NCBI GenBank assembly: GCA_002104895.1
Contig: MCFG01000354.1
Span: forward strand, 1-64,000
Length of the DNA: 64,000 nucleotides
Reading direction: 5' to 3'
DNA from: Anaeromyces robustus
Lineage: Eukaryota > Neocallimastigomycota > Neocallimastigomycetes > Neocallimastigales > Neocallimastigaceae
In this document: positions 51,228 through 64,000 of the stretch, piece after piece
How positions within the stretch are numbered: the first letter of the stretch is position 1
Layout of the letters: each line of letters starts with the position of its first letter
Translations under genes and position numbers: made by a program
Notes under the pieces: model-generated
Database searches by the model: none
Told to the model about the DNA's origin: nothing
The model's input: the letters and a program-made list of their open reading frames with translations, nothing else

Positions 51228-52346
51228 TTTTTTTTTCTTTTTTCTTTATTTCTTTTTTTTTTTTTTAGTTTTTGTTTTTATATTCTTTGTTTTTTTTCTT
51301 CTATTATTTTGTTCAATTAATTTTTTTATGGATTATGAAATTATTGAAATGAATAGTTATATATGATTTTTTTTTATCGAATTTGTAAATGAAATAAAAG
51401 AAAAAATTTTTATATAAGTAAATTTTTAATATAAAAATAAACTGTTTAAATTGTTGTTGTAGTTTGATATTTTTTATTATTTTTATTTATTATTGTTAAA
51501 TAATATTTTTTATTGATGATAATCAATTTTTTATTATTATTAAAGAAATGTAATTATTTAATTGAGTAATTTGAATATATAGTTAAAATATTGTTCAAAT
51601 AGAATAAAATGTAATGTAATAGAAAAAATTTTCAATTAGTAAATTATATTTACAGATTTTTAATAAAAATAATGAATATAAGCATTTCTTTTAATTAACT
51701 ATTGCTATTTTTGAAAATATAAATAATTACCTTTTTTTTTATATTCTTTTTTTCCTTTTGTATTTTATACTTTTCTTATTTTATAGTTTTATATTTAATG
51801 GTTATTATGAGACAGAAATCTGAAAAAAAAAATTTTTTTCTATGTTTTAAACAAATAAAAAAAAAAAAAAAAAAAAGAAAGAAAAATATAATTGAATTTT
51901 ATTATTTATATATCATTTTCAAATTTAAAACTTAAAATTAATTAATAAATAAATAATTGTTTTTTTTTTTTTTTTTATGTCATCGTTAAATCATATCAAT
52001 AAATAAAGTTAATAATATTTTATTTTCTTAGCAAAATTTTTAAAAAAAATTATTTTTTTTCTTTTATTTTTTTAATAAAGTTTATTATATTAAATTTCAA
52101 AATTAAAAAAACTCTAATTTATTTAGAACATTTTTACCAGACATTAAAAAAAAAAAAAAAAAAAAGAAAAAGAAAAAAGCATTATATAAAAAGAAATGTA
52201 TAATGAAATGTAAAAGCAGTAGTTTTTATTATATATAAATTAAAAAAAGAAAAACTTTAAATAAATTGAAAATGTTTTTTTTAATATGTTATATATCTTC
52301 TATTATTTTGTTTTTCAATTTTTTTTTTTGCATATTGATTATTTAG

Positions 52347-52379
<33 letters not shown>

Positions 52380-52604
52380 TATTGTTTTTATAATATATTG
52401 ATATTTTTGTTTTATTATTAATATTTAAATAATATTAAAATTTTACATTTTTTAATTTTTTTATTTTCAGTTTACCAAAAAAAAACATATATATTAAAAT
52501 TTAAAGTATTACGCAGCGAAATTTTATTATCATAATTTATTATGCATAATAAAAATAATATTTAATATATATATGTTGGAATTAAAAATATTAATAAAAT
52601 ATAT

Positions 52605-52702
52605 AAAATAAAATAAAATAAAATAAAATAAAATAAAATAAAATAAAATAAAATAAAATAAAATAAAATAAAATAAAATAAAATAAAATAAAATAAAATA
52701 AA
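52605..52702. repeat. (AAAAT)n pentanucleotide array
   Basis: About nineteen uninterrupted copies of a 5-bp unit. A shorter, interrupted block with the same unit recurs at about 53020-53070. Confidence 0.9.
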
Positions 52703-54374
52703 AATATATAATATTTTATAATTGATTATTTCATAATTGAAGAAGTTTAAACATTTGTATTTATTTTAAAGTTGAAAAAATGATTAAATGATTAAACAAT
52801 GTTTTAATTTGTATTTATTTTAAAGTTGGAAAAATGATTAAATAAGTGTTTTAATGTTTTTTCTTTAATTAATTATTATTATTTAATGAATAAATATTTA
52901 TATTTTTAAGAAATGATAATATTTAAATTGATAATTTAAATTGAACTAACGATAAATAGAAAGAAAAATAAAAATAATAATAAAACTATAAAATGAGAGA
53001 AAAAAAATATAATATAAAAAAAAATAAAATAATATAAAATAAAATAAAATAATATAAAATAAAATAAAAAAAAAGATAAAATATTAAAAAAGGCATAAAA
53101 ACTTTAAAATTCATTTACATAAGAATTATTTACTTTTAAATTTTAATTTTAATTATTAACATTTTTTTTTATTGAAGAATAAACAGAGTTTTATATATAT
53201 ATAACATGAAAAAATTATAAATGATCATAATATTGTAGATATTGAATTATTTTATAAATATATATGATATATATAAAACTATGAAACTCATACAAAGGAT
53301 AATAATATATATTCTTTCTTCTCTCTCAATTTTTCTTTATAATATTTTTTTCCAATTATTTTTGTTATTACAGTTAATTAATTATAAAAAATAAGAATAC
53401 ATTTGATTTTAAATATAATTATTTATATTATTAATATGAGAAAAAAACAAAGTTTTTGTTTTATTTTTTTTTTTTCATATATATATATATATATTTTTAA
53501 GATAAATATATATATGACATTATTAAAAATTATACATATATTCAATAATATTTTTATTTTATAAAACCTAATGATTTTTAATAATTAATAAACTTATATA
53601 GAAAGAAATATTATTATTATTATCATTATTATTATCATTAATATTATTATTATTATCTAATAATTTTTCTTCATAAAAAAAATAACTATTTAAAAATAAT
53701 AAAGTTTCATTCAGAAAAACTACAGGTTATTTTGCATGATTTTATGCAGTATTTACATGATTCTTTTTTTAAATATAAGAGTAGAAGAGTTACTTTTATT
53801 TTTTTTTCTTACAAAGTAATATATTTAAAGTTTTAAAAGAAAATATTTTATTTTTTTTATAGAAAATAAAAGAACGGCGTATTTATAATATAACATTATC
53901 TATATCATAATATTACTTTTAATCTATATTACATTAATTAAAATTGATAAATTATTATAAATTTATTATACCATTATATTTATATGATCATTTTTATATA
54001 CAAATTTATACAAATGTATTTATCTATATATAAATTTATTATAATTCTTTATTCTAAAATTTAATCAAATATTTATTGATATGATAAATCATATAAACAA
54101 AACTTATTTTTTTTGAAATGTTTTATAAAAGGATTTAAGTTTTAATTTATTATAAAAAATATATATTTAAAGTTTAAATATTTTTTTTATATTTATAAAA
54201 AAAAAAAAAAAAAGCGGCACATTTTTAAATTTTAATAGATAATTGAATTATATAAATACTATTTACTTTCATATGGTAAATAAAGTAAAAAATATTTTTG
54301 ATTATAATCATCATCATTATCATTCAATTATTTCATACTTCTTTCTTTCTTTTTTTATTTTTTATTTATTTTTT

Positions 54375-54850
54375 ATTCATAAATTTCTTTTCTGTTTCAT
54401 TTTTATTTTCTTAAGCTTGAGTTAGTTAAAAAAATTTTTTTTATATTTTTATTGAATTTGAATTTTAGTTATTTTCATCTTATTATTATTAGATACAGTT
54501 TGATTTTTATATATATAAATAATTGAAAACCTAAAGATATCATTATATTTATAATAATATTCATTTTTTAATAATTATATTTTAAAAGTTAAACTTTTTC
54601 CTTTTTTTTTTTTTTTTTTTTTTGTTTTCAAATATTAATAAATTGAATTATTAAGATAATTCATAAATTTCTTTTCTGTTTCATTTTTATTTTCTTAAGC
54701 TTGAATTAGTTAAAAAAATTTTTTTTATGTTTTTATTGAATTTGAATTATTTATTTAGTTATTTTCATCTTATTATTATTAGATACAGTTTGATTTTTAT
54801 ATATAAGTAATTGAAAACCTAAAGATATCATTATATTTATAATAATATTC
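54375..54850. repeat. Direct duplication, ~195-bp copies, period 284 bp
   Basis: Copies at about 54375-54571 and 54659-54850 share attcataaatttcttttc, cttaagcttga, ttgaatttgaat, agatacagtttgattttta and gaaaacctaaagatatcat nearly base for base. They differ by small indels. No conserved reading frame. Confidence 0.85.
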
Positions 54851-56697
54851 TTTTAATTATGAAAAATAAAAATTTTTAAATTAAATTATTTTTAAAATTT
54901 TCTTCACGATAGTTTTACTAGTCGAAACTTATTTTTCTTTTCAATTTTATTTTTATAAAGATTTAATAATACAAACAATTTTTATTAAAATGAAAAAATA
55001 AAATTTCATAATGCTTATATACAGATTCATGATATCATTCTATTTTTAATAAATAAATATATTTGAGTTTGAAGTACTCTTAATTTTTTTTTTTTTTTTT
55101 TTTGCATAATTTTAATAATATTGAAAAGATTTTTTTCCTAAATCATCAAAGTAATATTATATTTAATTCTATTATCCTATGTATTTGGATTTTTTTATAC
55201 AAAGCACTACATTTTAATAATAATAAAAACAATATTTTTAAATCAATTATACTACACTTCATTAAATATATATATATTTTAATGACACTGTTTTCTTTTT
55301 TTTTTTAAACAAAATATATCTAAGATAATTAAGACATCACTTTATATAATAAAATAATTATTATGATCAAAATTTAATACTTTATAGTTTTATGGTCTAA
55401 TTAGTGTTTTTCAATTTTTTTAACATAATTATAATAATAATGAAATAGAAAATATTTTTTTAAGATCACTAAAATAATGTTTCACTCCATTATGTTATAA
55501 TATAAAGTTTTATATATATACAGTTATCTTTTTTTTTTTTTTTTTTTTTATTAAAAAAATATATTTGAAATAATAGATATAATTATATATAATACTTAAA
55601 AGAAACCCTAAAAAAAATAGCAATTAATGAGTAGTTATTAATAAAATTTCTGTTTTTTTTCTCTTTAAATATTTTTTTTTTACATTATTTTTATATTATT
55701 AAAGATCTTTTCATAAGAATTATTATTTATTATTATAAAGTTATTAAAGGTCAACTAGTTTTCATTTAAATTTATTTTTTTTTTCATGTTTTTTATTTAT
55801 ATATAACATTAGCAAAATAGCTATTCTATTAATTAATTATATTTATAATAATTAGGATTATATTAGCTATTTTAATGTATCATTTATTTAAACAGTAATT
55901 ATATATATATTAATAAATAGATAAGAAAAAGAGAAATAATCATAAAATGTATTAATGTAATAATTTTTTTTTTGATTTACTTTATAATTATTAAGAAGGC
56001 AAATATAAATATATATAACTTGTTATAAAGAAGTTATTTTTTAATATTATATAGGAAAATATGACGCCTGCTAATACAATAAATTATTTACTAATCCTTG
56101 TATTAAGCTATGATAAACCATATAGTAAATTAATAATTAGTAAATAAATAATCATAATAAAAAATCATTATAAATAAATAAGTAAATTAATAAATTAATA
56201 AATAAATAATATAAATAAGTAAATTAATAAATAAATAAATAAATAAATAATAAAATTTAGACAAAAAATTATAAGATGCATTATAAATATTATTATATAC
56301 ATAATATTTATAATATATCTTATAATTTTTATAATAACAAAAATCAAAAAATTTTTATTAAAAAAATATATATATATATGAATTAAAGTTTCAGTTTCAT
56401 CTTTTATATATATATATATATATTTTTTTTTTATTTGTTTCATCATTTACTATTATACTATTAAGCGAAATTTATGAAATAGCTAAAAAAATGTTAAAAA
56501 TTATATTATTTTTCTCTTGTGTTTTATTTCGTAAATAATAAAAGTGTAAAAAATCAATTTTTATTCGACATGATTTAATAAAATTATTTTAAGTTTGTAA
56601 TGATGAATCATTTTTTATAATAATTATATAACTATGATTGATATTATATTGTAAATATTATTATTTTATTAAATGTCACATCACATCACATCATATA

Positions 56698-56731
<34 letters not shown>

Positions 56732-56813
56732 ATTATTATTTAGAAATGTCTGTCTTTTTTTCAATAAAAAAAAAATTATGATAAAGATAAACTAAACAAA
56801 CAAACATATCTGT

Positions 56814-57069
56814 AAATAAATAAATAAATAAATAAATAATAAATAAATAAATAAATAAATAAATAATAAACAAATAAATAATAAATAATAAATAAATAAG
56901 TAAATAAATAAATAAATAAATAATAAATAAAAAGTAAATAAATAATAAATAAGTAAATAAATAAGTAAATAAATAAATAAATAATAAATAAATAATAAAT
57001 AAATAAATAAATAATAAATAAAAAGTAAATAAATAAATAAATATACTAAATAATAAATAAATAAATAGA

Positions 57070-57121
<52 letters not shown>

Positions 57122-57178
57122 AAATAAATAATAAATAAATAAATAAATAATAAATAAATAAGTAAATAAATAAATAAA
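56814..57178. repeat. Long (AAAT)n-type satellite, about 365 bp
   Basis: Almost continuous AAAT units with regular AAT and AAG interruptions. On the - strand it reads as a Leu-Phe-Ile-Tyr repeat of about 120 residues, which is an artefact. It is the longest simple repeat in the window. Confidence 0.92.
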
Positions 57179-58620
57179 AATAGTTTTTTTAATTAATACT
57201 TTTTTATACTGTATTGTAATTTTATATAAATGATTCATTATTTGTTAACTTTAATACTATTTATTAAATGTCGAATAAAAATTGATTTGTATAATTTTTA
57301 TTATATGTAAAACAAAACAATACTATAATTCTTTTTGAAAAGAACAAATAAAAAAATTTATATATATAAAAATTTTACGGTATATAATTTTACATTATTA
57401 TTTATATGCTTAATTATCGATTAAAAAATATTAAAATGAAATATATTTTATTATAAAATATAGTTCATGTTCTTTTATTTGAATAACATAATATTTAATT
57501 TAATATTTTTTTTTTAACTTTTTTAATGACAGAATGAATTATTAGTTTCTTATATAATTATCATGTTAATGATTCATCATTACTAACTTTTGATATTAAT
57601 TAATAAATATCATTGTAAAAATTGAATTATACATTTTTTATTTATATAAAACAAATCATAATATTTGTTATAAAACATAAAACCAAACATAAAACAGAGC
57701 ATTGTTTCTATATTAATTATATATTATAAATAGAAAAGAAAACGGATAAATAATTATGTAAATAAAAGATAAATGAATAATAAAAGATAAACAAACCAAT
57801 AGATAAATAGTTAAATAGTTATTGATAAATATAAATTAAATAAAAAACAATAATAAAAAATAGTAATTAAAATAATTACAAAATATTTCCATATAAAAAT
57901 TAATAACAAATAAATAAATAAATAAATAAATAGTTATTAATTGCTATAATCTGTATATTTTAAAAAAAAATATTCTAACATTTCTATTCTTCTTATGTTC
58001 TTAATAATTACAATTTATTATACATAAATGTTTTTTTTTTTTTATTTTATTCTTACATATAAAAAACGTTTTTTTAATTTATTTCTGTTATGAAAATTTA
58101 TATTTTTGCATTTTTTTTTTATTAAATATTATACCTAATAAATAACAATAATAACCTAAATATATTGTTACTTGTTAGCTTATAAGTTTAATAAAAAAAA
58201 AAATTTCCTTTTTCATGATTTTATATAATATAGAATATTTAATTATTAATTAATTGTAACAAGTAACAAAAAAAGAAAAAAAAAAATTTTTTTTATTATG
58301 TTTTTATTATATTGTTGAAAAGATTTTTTTTATTAGGTTACAATACAGGCAATCAAAAAAGGAAATAAAATTTTTTTAATATTATAAATCATGCAGTGTG
58401 AACCTTTTTTTTTTTTTTTTTGTTTTAGTTCTTTAATTCAAATCTAAAAAAATATTTAAATATAAATTAAAAGAAAAAAAAAATTTATTGTTTTAAGGTA
58501 AGGTTTAAGAAATTCTGTAAAAAATTATTTCCTTTTTCTTTTTTCAATTAATTATAGAAAAAAAAAAATTAATTTAATTAATAGAATACAAAAAAAAAAA
58601 TTTTTTTTTTCTTTCTTTTT

Positions 58621-58857
58621 TTTCTTTCTTTTTTTCCTAAAACTAAACTGTATAAAAAAAAAATTCCTTTTATGTGCTATTTGAAGTAAAAATAAATATT
58701 CATCTATTTCCTTTTATGGAATAATTAATATAATTTATTTCTTTCTTTTTTTCCTAAAACTAAACTGTATAAAAAAAAAATTCCTTTTATGTGCTATTTG
58801 AAGTAAAAATAAATATTCATCTATTTCCTTTTATGGAATAATTAATATAATTTATTA
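58621..58857. repeat. Tandem duplication of 117 bp
   Basis: Copies at about 58621-58737 and 58738-58857 (the cctaaaactaaactg block starts at 58636 and 58753) look essentially identical, so the duplication is recent. Each contains ttccttttatgtgctattt and ctatttccttttatgg. Confidence 0.92.
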
Positions 58858-61800
58858 AAAATTTAATATTTATTAAAGTAATAATACATTAATACATTAA
58901 TACATTAATACATTATAGTATTATAATAGTATTATAATATTAATAATAATAATATTATTATTATTTCCATCGTTTTGTAATATTAATAAATAATTATTAC
59001 TTTTTATTTTTATTCATAAGATAATATATTATACAATACATAATAATAATTTTAATATATTATATATTATTATTAAATCATCTACATAAAAGGGAATTCT
59101 TATTAAACAAAAATTTTTAAATGAATAATAAATATTTTTTAATATTTTATGAATGTTCTAATACTCATAATAGGGATATTATTATATACACTACTAATGT
59201 ATCATGATGGTAACTAACAAAAATGTTTATAAAAAATAATAATTATAATAATAAATAATAACAAATATATTTTACTTTTTGTTATGTAATTTCATTAAAA
59301 TCTAAAATAAATATAAAACAAATTTATTTAATATAAAAGTGGCTGTTAAAATTATTTAATATAATAAGATTTAATAAAAGAAAAAAATTACAAAGATTAA
59401 TATTTTATATTTTATTGAACTCTATAAAGAATTATTAATAAAAATAAAAGAAAATGCATAAAAAAAAAAACAAATGCTAATAAAAACTTGGAATAATTAA
59501 TAAAAATATAAAATAAATTAAAGTGTAAATAAATTGATTAATTAATATTATAAAATAAAAATAAAATTATTATAAAAAATGTTTAAATTTATATATTGGA
59601 AAATAAATTAATAAATAGAAACACAATAATTATATTGTAAATTATTAATAGGTAACTTAGTAAATAATATATGAATATTAATATATTAATATTAAAAATT
59701 GAATATTTATTTCATATAAAAAAGTTACAAAATAATAATACATAAAAAGTTACCATTAATACTATATATTATAAATTAATAATTATCGTATATTAACAAT
59801 ATAAATAACAATTGTAAAAAATAAATAAACATATATCATATTTATTATAAATTTATTATAATTTATTCACTATTATATTTATTAATATATTTATTAATAT
59901 ATATTTATTATATGTTATTATTATGTTAACATAAAAAAACTTTAAAAAAAATAAAATTAAAAATGCATTAATTATTTTCATTTTTTTTTAAATATTGGCT
60001 GTACAAGTTTGTTTTATTTTTATTTATTAGAAATTTAATATTAATAAATATTTTTTATTTTTTTTTATTAAAATAATGAAATACAAAAATAAATATGAAT
60101 TTAAATATTAAGTATTATTTTCTATTCTTTTTTTCTTTTCTTTTCTTTTTTTTTTAAATAATAATATAATAAATAATATAAAATTAATATATTTTTAAGT
60201 TTTAAATATTTTATTATTTTTCTTTTCTTTTTTTACTTAATGAAATTAAACAATATTTAATTAGATAATAATATAGAATTAAACGTATTTGCCTCTTTTT
60301 ATGATTATAAAAATTAATCATTAATATTCAGCAATAACTTATATTTACAATATATTATCCTTTTTTTATATATTATTATTGATATTATATTTAATATTAG
60401 AAAATATATTATTATTTTTTCATTATTTTGTTGGTAAAATAAAAAAAAAAAAAGACACAATAGAAATCTTTATGAATGATAAAAAACTCTATTAATATAG
60501 TCAAATTTAAAAAAAAAAAAAAAGACTGAAAAAAAAGGACAATTAAATTTAAAAGGAATAAACTTTTTAAACATAAAAATTTAAGATTATGTAAACTTTG
60601 CTGAAGAATTATATTGATAAAAGAAAAAGAAAAAAAGGAAGGAAAATCATTTCTGCTATATAATATTGCTAATATTATAAAGAAATAAAAGAATAGATTT
60701 TAAATAAATATTTAAATTAAAAAACAAAACAAATATATATATATGTGTAGTATTGTTTTCTTTCATTTATTATATATAATAAGAAATCTATAAAAAGCCT
60801 ATTTTAATATAAAGAATTTATACTTTTAATATGATGAAATTTTTTTTTAAAAAAAAAATATGGAGAATAAAGAATAAATTTGATTGAATAAAAGCTACCA
60901 ACATTTTTTTAATCATTCATCATTTTTTTAAATTTTTCTATTAAAAGCTTAATTAAATATTATATATATTTAATATATTAAAGTAGTATATACAGTGTCA
61001 TATATAAATTTTTATATCTTATGAAAAAAGAAAATTATATAAATAAAAATGAAAAGTTTTTTATTATAGAATTTAATTTTCTATTTTCTATTAGAATATT
61101 ATTTTTTTTTATATTTGAGTTTTCTTACTTTTTTATATTAATTAATTTAGTATATATAATAAAAATTAATTTGACCAAATTTAGAATATATTTCTTGATT
61201 CACCTTAATTGAACCATTAAAAAATTTATAAAATATTGTACATATCATAGAATGTATTACAATACATTATCCATATATTATATATTTTTTATATATTTTT
61301 ATATATTATATAATATAATATATTAAAATATATATATTAAAATACTATATTAATTTATAAAGCTACCAAATTTTTTCAAAACATGAAAAGTAAATAATAA
61401 ACCATTTATTATAGAATTTTTTTTTAAAATAACAAACACAAATATGATAAATTTAATATAAATAATGATTATTAAAATGTATTTTTACATATACTTTTTT
61501 TGCTTTAATTTTATTTTAGTGGAAAAAAAAAAAAAAGAATTTGAACTTTATATTAAATGAAAAAGAAAATAAAAAAAAGTTAAAATATAAAAAAACCAAA
61601 AATAAAATAAAAATTATTTATTATTGAAAAGAAAATAAAAGATACAAAATGAAAATATTAACAATATTTATTAGTTTTAATAGCATATATATATATTAAA
61701 TATTTAACGATATATCTATATGAATAACTATCATTAATCTATCATTAATATATGGATTAATATAATAAAATTATATATATAATAAAGATAAATATTTATT

Positions 61801-63758
61801 AAATATTATTGAAGTTATATATATGACTCCTTATTAATATTGAAATATTATAAGAAATAACATTATAATGGATAATATAAAATAATAATAATAATAAAAT
61901 TTTTTTATAAATATATAATATAATAAAAATAATAAAAAATATAAATAATATATATGTAAATAAATTATTATTCTTTAAAAAAAAACATTTATTATTATTA
62001 TTTAAAATTGATCATTTTATTGAAAAGGCTTTTTTTTTTTATAATTCAATATAAGATAAATGAAATTTTTTTTTTTAACATTTATAAACATAAAAAATTA
62101 ATTAAACAAAATTAAATTATAAATATATTTTTGAATTTTTTGTATGTAATAAAGTTTTATAATATAAAAAATGAAAAATGTTAAATCATATATTAAATAT
62201 AGATTAAATCATTAAATACCTATAGTTTATTGGTTGATTAAATAGATATATAGTTTTTTTTTTTTAAATTATAAACTTATTATAAAAATATAAAAAAAAT
62301 TATATCTGTTTCTTGTATAGTATTTTAAAAGTATCAAAATTTATAGAATATAAAACTTTTACATTACTTAAATATTTTTTTAAAATATTTTATTCCTACT
62401 TTTATGTAAATATCACTTTTTAATAATATATAAAAAAATAAATATAAATATATATATAAATATAAATAGAATAATATTAAATGCTTGTTACTTCTTTTTG
62501 CTTTTTTTGTTTTTTAATTTTTTTAAAATATTTTAAATGTAACTGGTTACAAAAAATATATTTCGAAATTATTCAAATTTCTAATATATAGATATTATAT
62601 ATTATAAGTTAATTTTAATATATATTAGTAATAAAATTAAATTTTTAATAATGATTTTTTATAAATTTAGAAAGTGGCCATGTAGCCACATTACTTAAAT
62701 TGGAAATTGAAATAAATTAATTAAAAAAAAAAAAACATTTTTATAGGTTAAAATATACGAAAGATTATCATTATAGAAATGAAATTTTTTATACTATAAT
62801 AATTATAATAATAACAACATAATAAAAATAATATTAATAATACTAATTACAATAATACAAAAAGAAAAAAAATTTTTTGTTTAACTATTAAAAAAAAATG
62901 AATTGATTAAAAACAAAAAATTTCTATTTTTATAAAATTTTTGTTTTATTTTGTTATGGGAATACAAAAGAAATTAGATATTTATTTTAAAAAATTTTCA
63001 CAAAATTATAAAGTCAAATCTTATTAATAAAATGGTATAAATTTAATAAAATATTAATTTATTCTTTCTTTTTTTTTTGTTATACAAAAAACATATTTAA
63101 AGAAAAATTTTCAAATACTTTTATTTTATCTATAATAATGATTATTATATATATATTTATTTATTTATTTATTTAATATTCTAATAGTAATATATCATAT
63201 ATTCATATCAATTTATATTACTCAGGAAAATCTGAATTTCATTTATGTAATGTTTTTTTTTTTTTTTTTTTTTTTTTCGATTTATAATTATTTAGTATTA
63301 TAGATAATAATGTATTAATTTTATAATTTAAAATATTTTATAATTGTATTATATTGTATTATATTAAAAATATGTTTTTAAATAATATGATTAATATAAT
63401 AGTATTATATATTAATATAAAGTTAAATATATATAATAATTATATATTCTATAAATAACTTTATTATATATTATTGTATCATATATCAAAATAGTTTATT
63501 AAATGGAGAAAAAAAAAAAGTAAAAAAAAAAGTATAAATTATTAAAAAAAAATAATAATAATAATATATAATATAATAATATTGTGATATATAATATTAT
63601 ATAATCATAATTGTTATATTAATGTATTAATATTATATTATATAATTACGTGTAAAATAGAAACAAAAATTTAATAATTAAAGTTTATCTTATTTCTATT
63701 TAAAAAAATTTTTTTGATTCATCACAACTTCATAATAAATAATTAATAATTAAGAATA

Positions 63759-63760
<2 letters not shown>

Positions 63761-63797
<37 letters not shown>
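63761..63797. repeat. Poly-T run of 37
   Basis: Uninterrupted T run, similar in length to the 37-T run at 6803-6839 and the 38-A run at 44063-44100. In the - orientation it gives a poly-Lys end to a spurious frame at 63750-63995. Confidence 0.9.
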
Positions 63798-63800
<3 letters not shown>

Positions 63801-64000
63801 GCACACAATTTGTACGTCAACTTTATTGAATTTAAATATTAAAATACATGAATCATAAAAAAAACACATAATGAAAAAAAATGATACTAAAAAAAATAAA
63901 AACCAGTAATTAAGAATAAGTAATGTAATTATAATAATAATAAAAAAAAAAATTAAATTATCTAAAAAAAAAAAAAAGAAAATAGAAACAAACAAACAAA

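Larger units (their letters stand above)
51228..64000. other. 12.8 kb gene-poor AT desert
   Basis: I could not support any gene on either strand. The largest frames (for example 56792-57238 and 56195-56446 on the - strand, 61021-61212 on the +) consist of Leu/Phe/Ile/Tyr/Asn strings from AAAT, TTTA and AT repeats. Content: poly-T/A runs, microsatellites and the local duplications listed separately. No tRNA, rRNA or known transposon signature was seen. Distant regulatory or untranslated sequence of a gene outside the window cannot be excluded. Confidence 0.55.

Noticed and set aside
56061-56147. 28-codon ATG frame MTPANTINYLLILVLSYDKP...
   Set aside because: Slightly protein-like but too short, with no splice sites that extend it and an AT-repeat flank.
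56792-57238. 148-residue open frame on the - strand
   Set aside because: It is a translation of the AAAT satellite (Leu-Phe-Ile-Tyr repeats), with no non-repetitive core.
61021-61212. 63-residue frame beginning MKKENYINKNEK
   Set aside because: AT-composition frame, hydrophobic Phe/Ile strings, no splice continuation and no recognisable family.

Overview
The window looks like nuclear DNA of an anaerobic gut fungus (Neocallimastigomycota). It is extremely AT-rich, has long intergenic stretches full of A/T homopolymers and microsatellites, and has short AT-rich GT..AG introns. One secreted protein ends in three fungal dockerin (CBM10-type) modules, the hallmark of the fungal cellulosome. A flagellar axoneme protein of the SPAG16/PF20 family is also present, as expected for a fungus with flagellate zoospores. 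I could run no database search; family calls rest on motifs, gene structure and alignment by eye.

Left part (1-14.4 kb, all + strand): two tandem paralogues of a secreted right-handed beta-helix, carbohydrate-binding family (Cthe_2159/DUF4353 type). The first has an acidic coiled-coil and Asp/Asn tail. The second has a Gly-Gln linker and three dockerins. They are followed by a tandem pair of DUF676-type serine esterase/lipase genes, of which the first is decayed (in-frame TAG plus a frameshift).

Middle part (14.7-29.4 kb): an 11-exon Fun30/SMARCAD1-type chromatin remodeller on the - strand with a 21-nt microexon, an intronless aspartate-semialdehyde dehydrogenase (HOM2/asd), and a 12-exon SPAG16/PF20-like WD40 gene. 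All exon joins were worked out by hand and each gene closes in frame (1043 and 641 residues).

Right part: an intronless bacterial-type Old Yellow Enzyme/2-enoate reductase-like flavo-Fe-S enzyme (34.2-36.0 kb), then a 7.2 kb gene-poor region with a five-copy ~350-bp array. Each unit of that array holds a protein-like, mostly decayed, ~29-codon segment. Next come a three-exon BTG/Tob-family gene (43.3-44.0 kb) and two secreted proteins on the - strand made only of CBM18 chitin-binding modules (six and seven copies). The last 12.8 kb holds no gene that I can support.

The genes do not form an operon-like unit. Housekeeping and eukaryotic genes (remodeller, SPAG16, BTG) are intron-rich. The beta-helix genes and the flavoenzyme are intronless and bacterial in type, which suggests acquisition from rumen bacteria. 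The secreted set (beta-helix, dockerin and CBM18 proteins) fits attachment to plant polysaccharide and to the fungus's own chitin wall.
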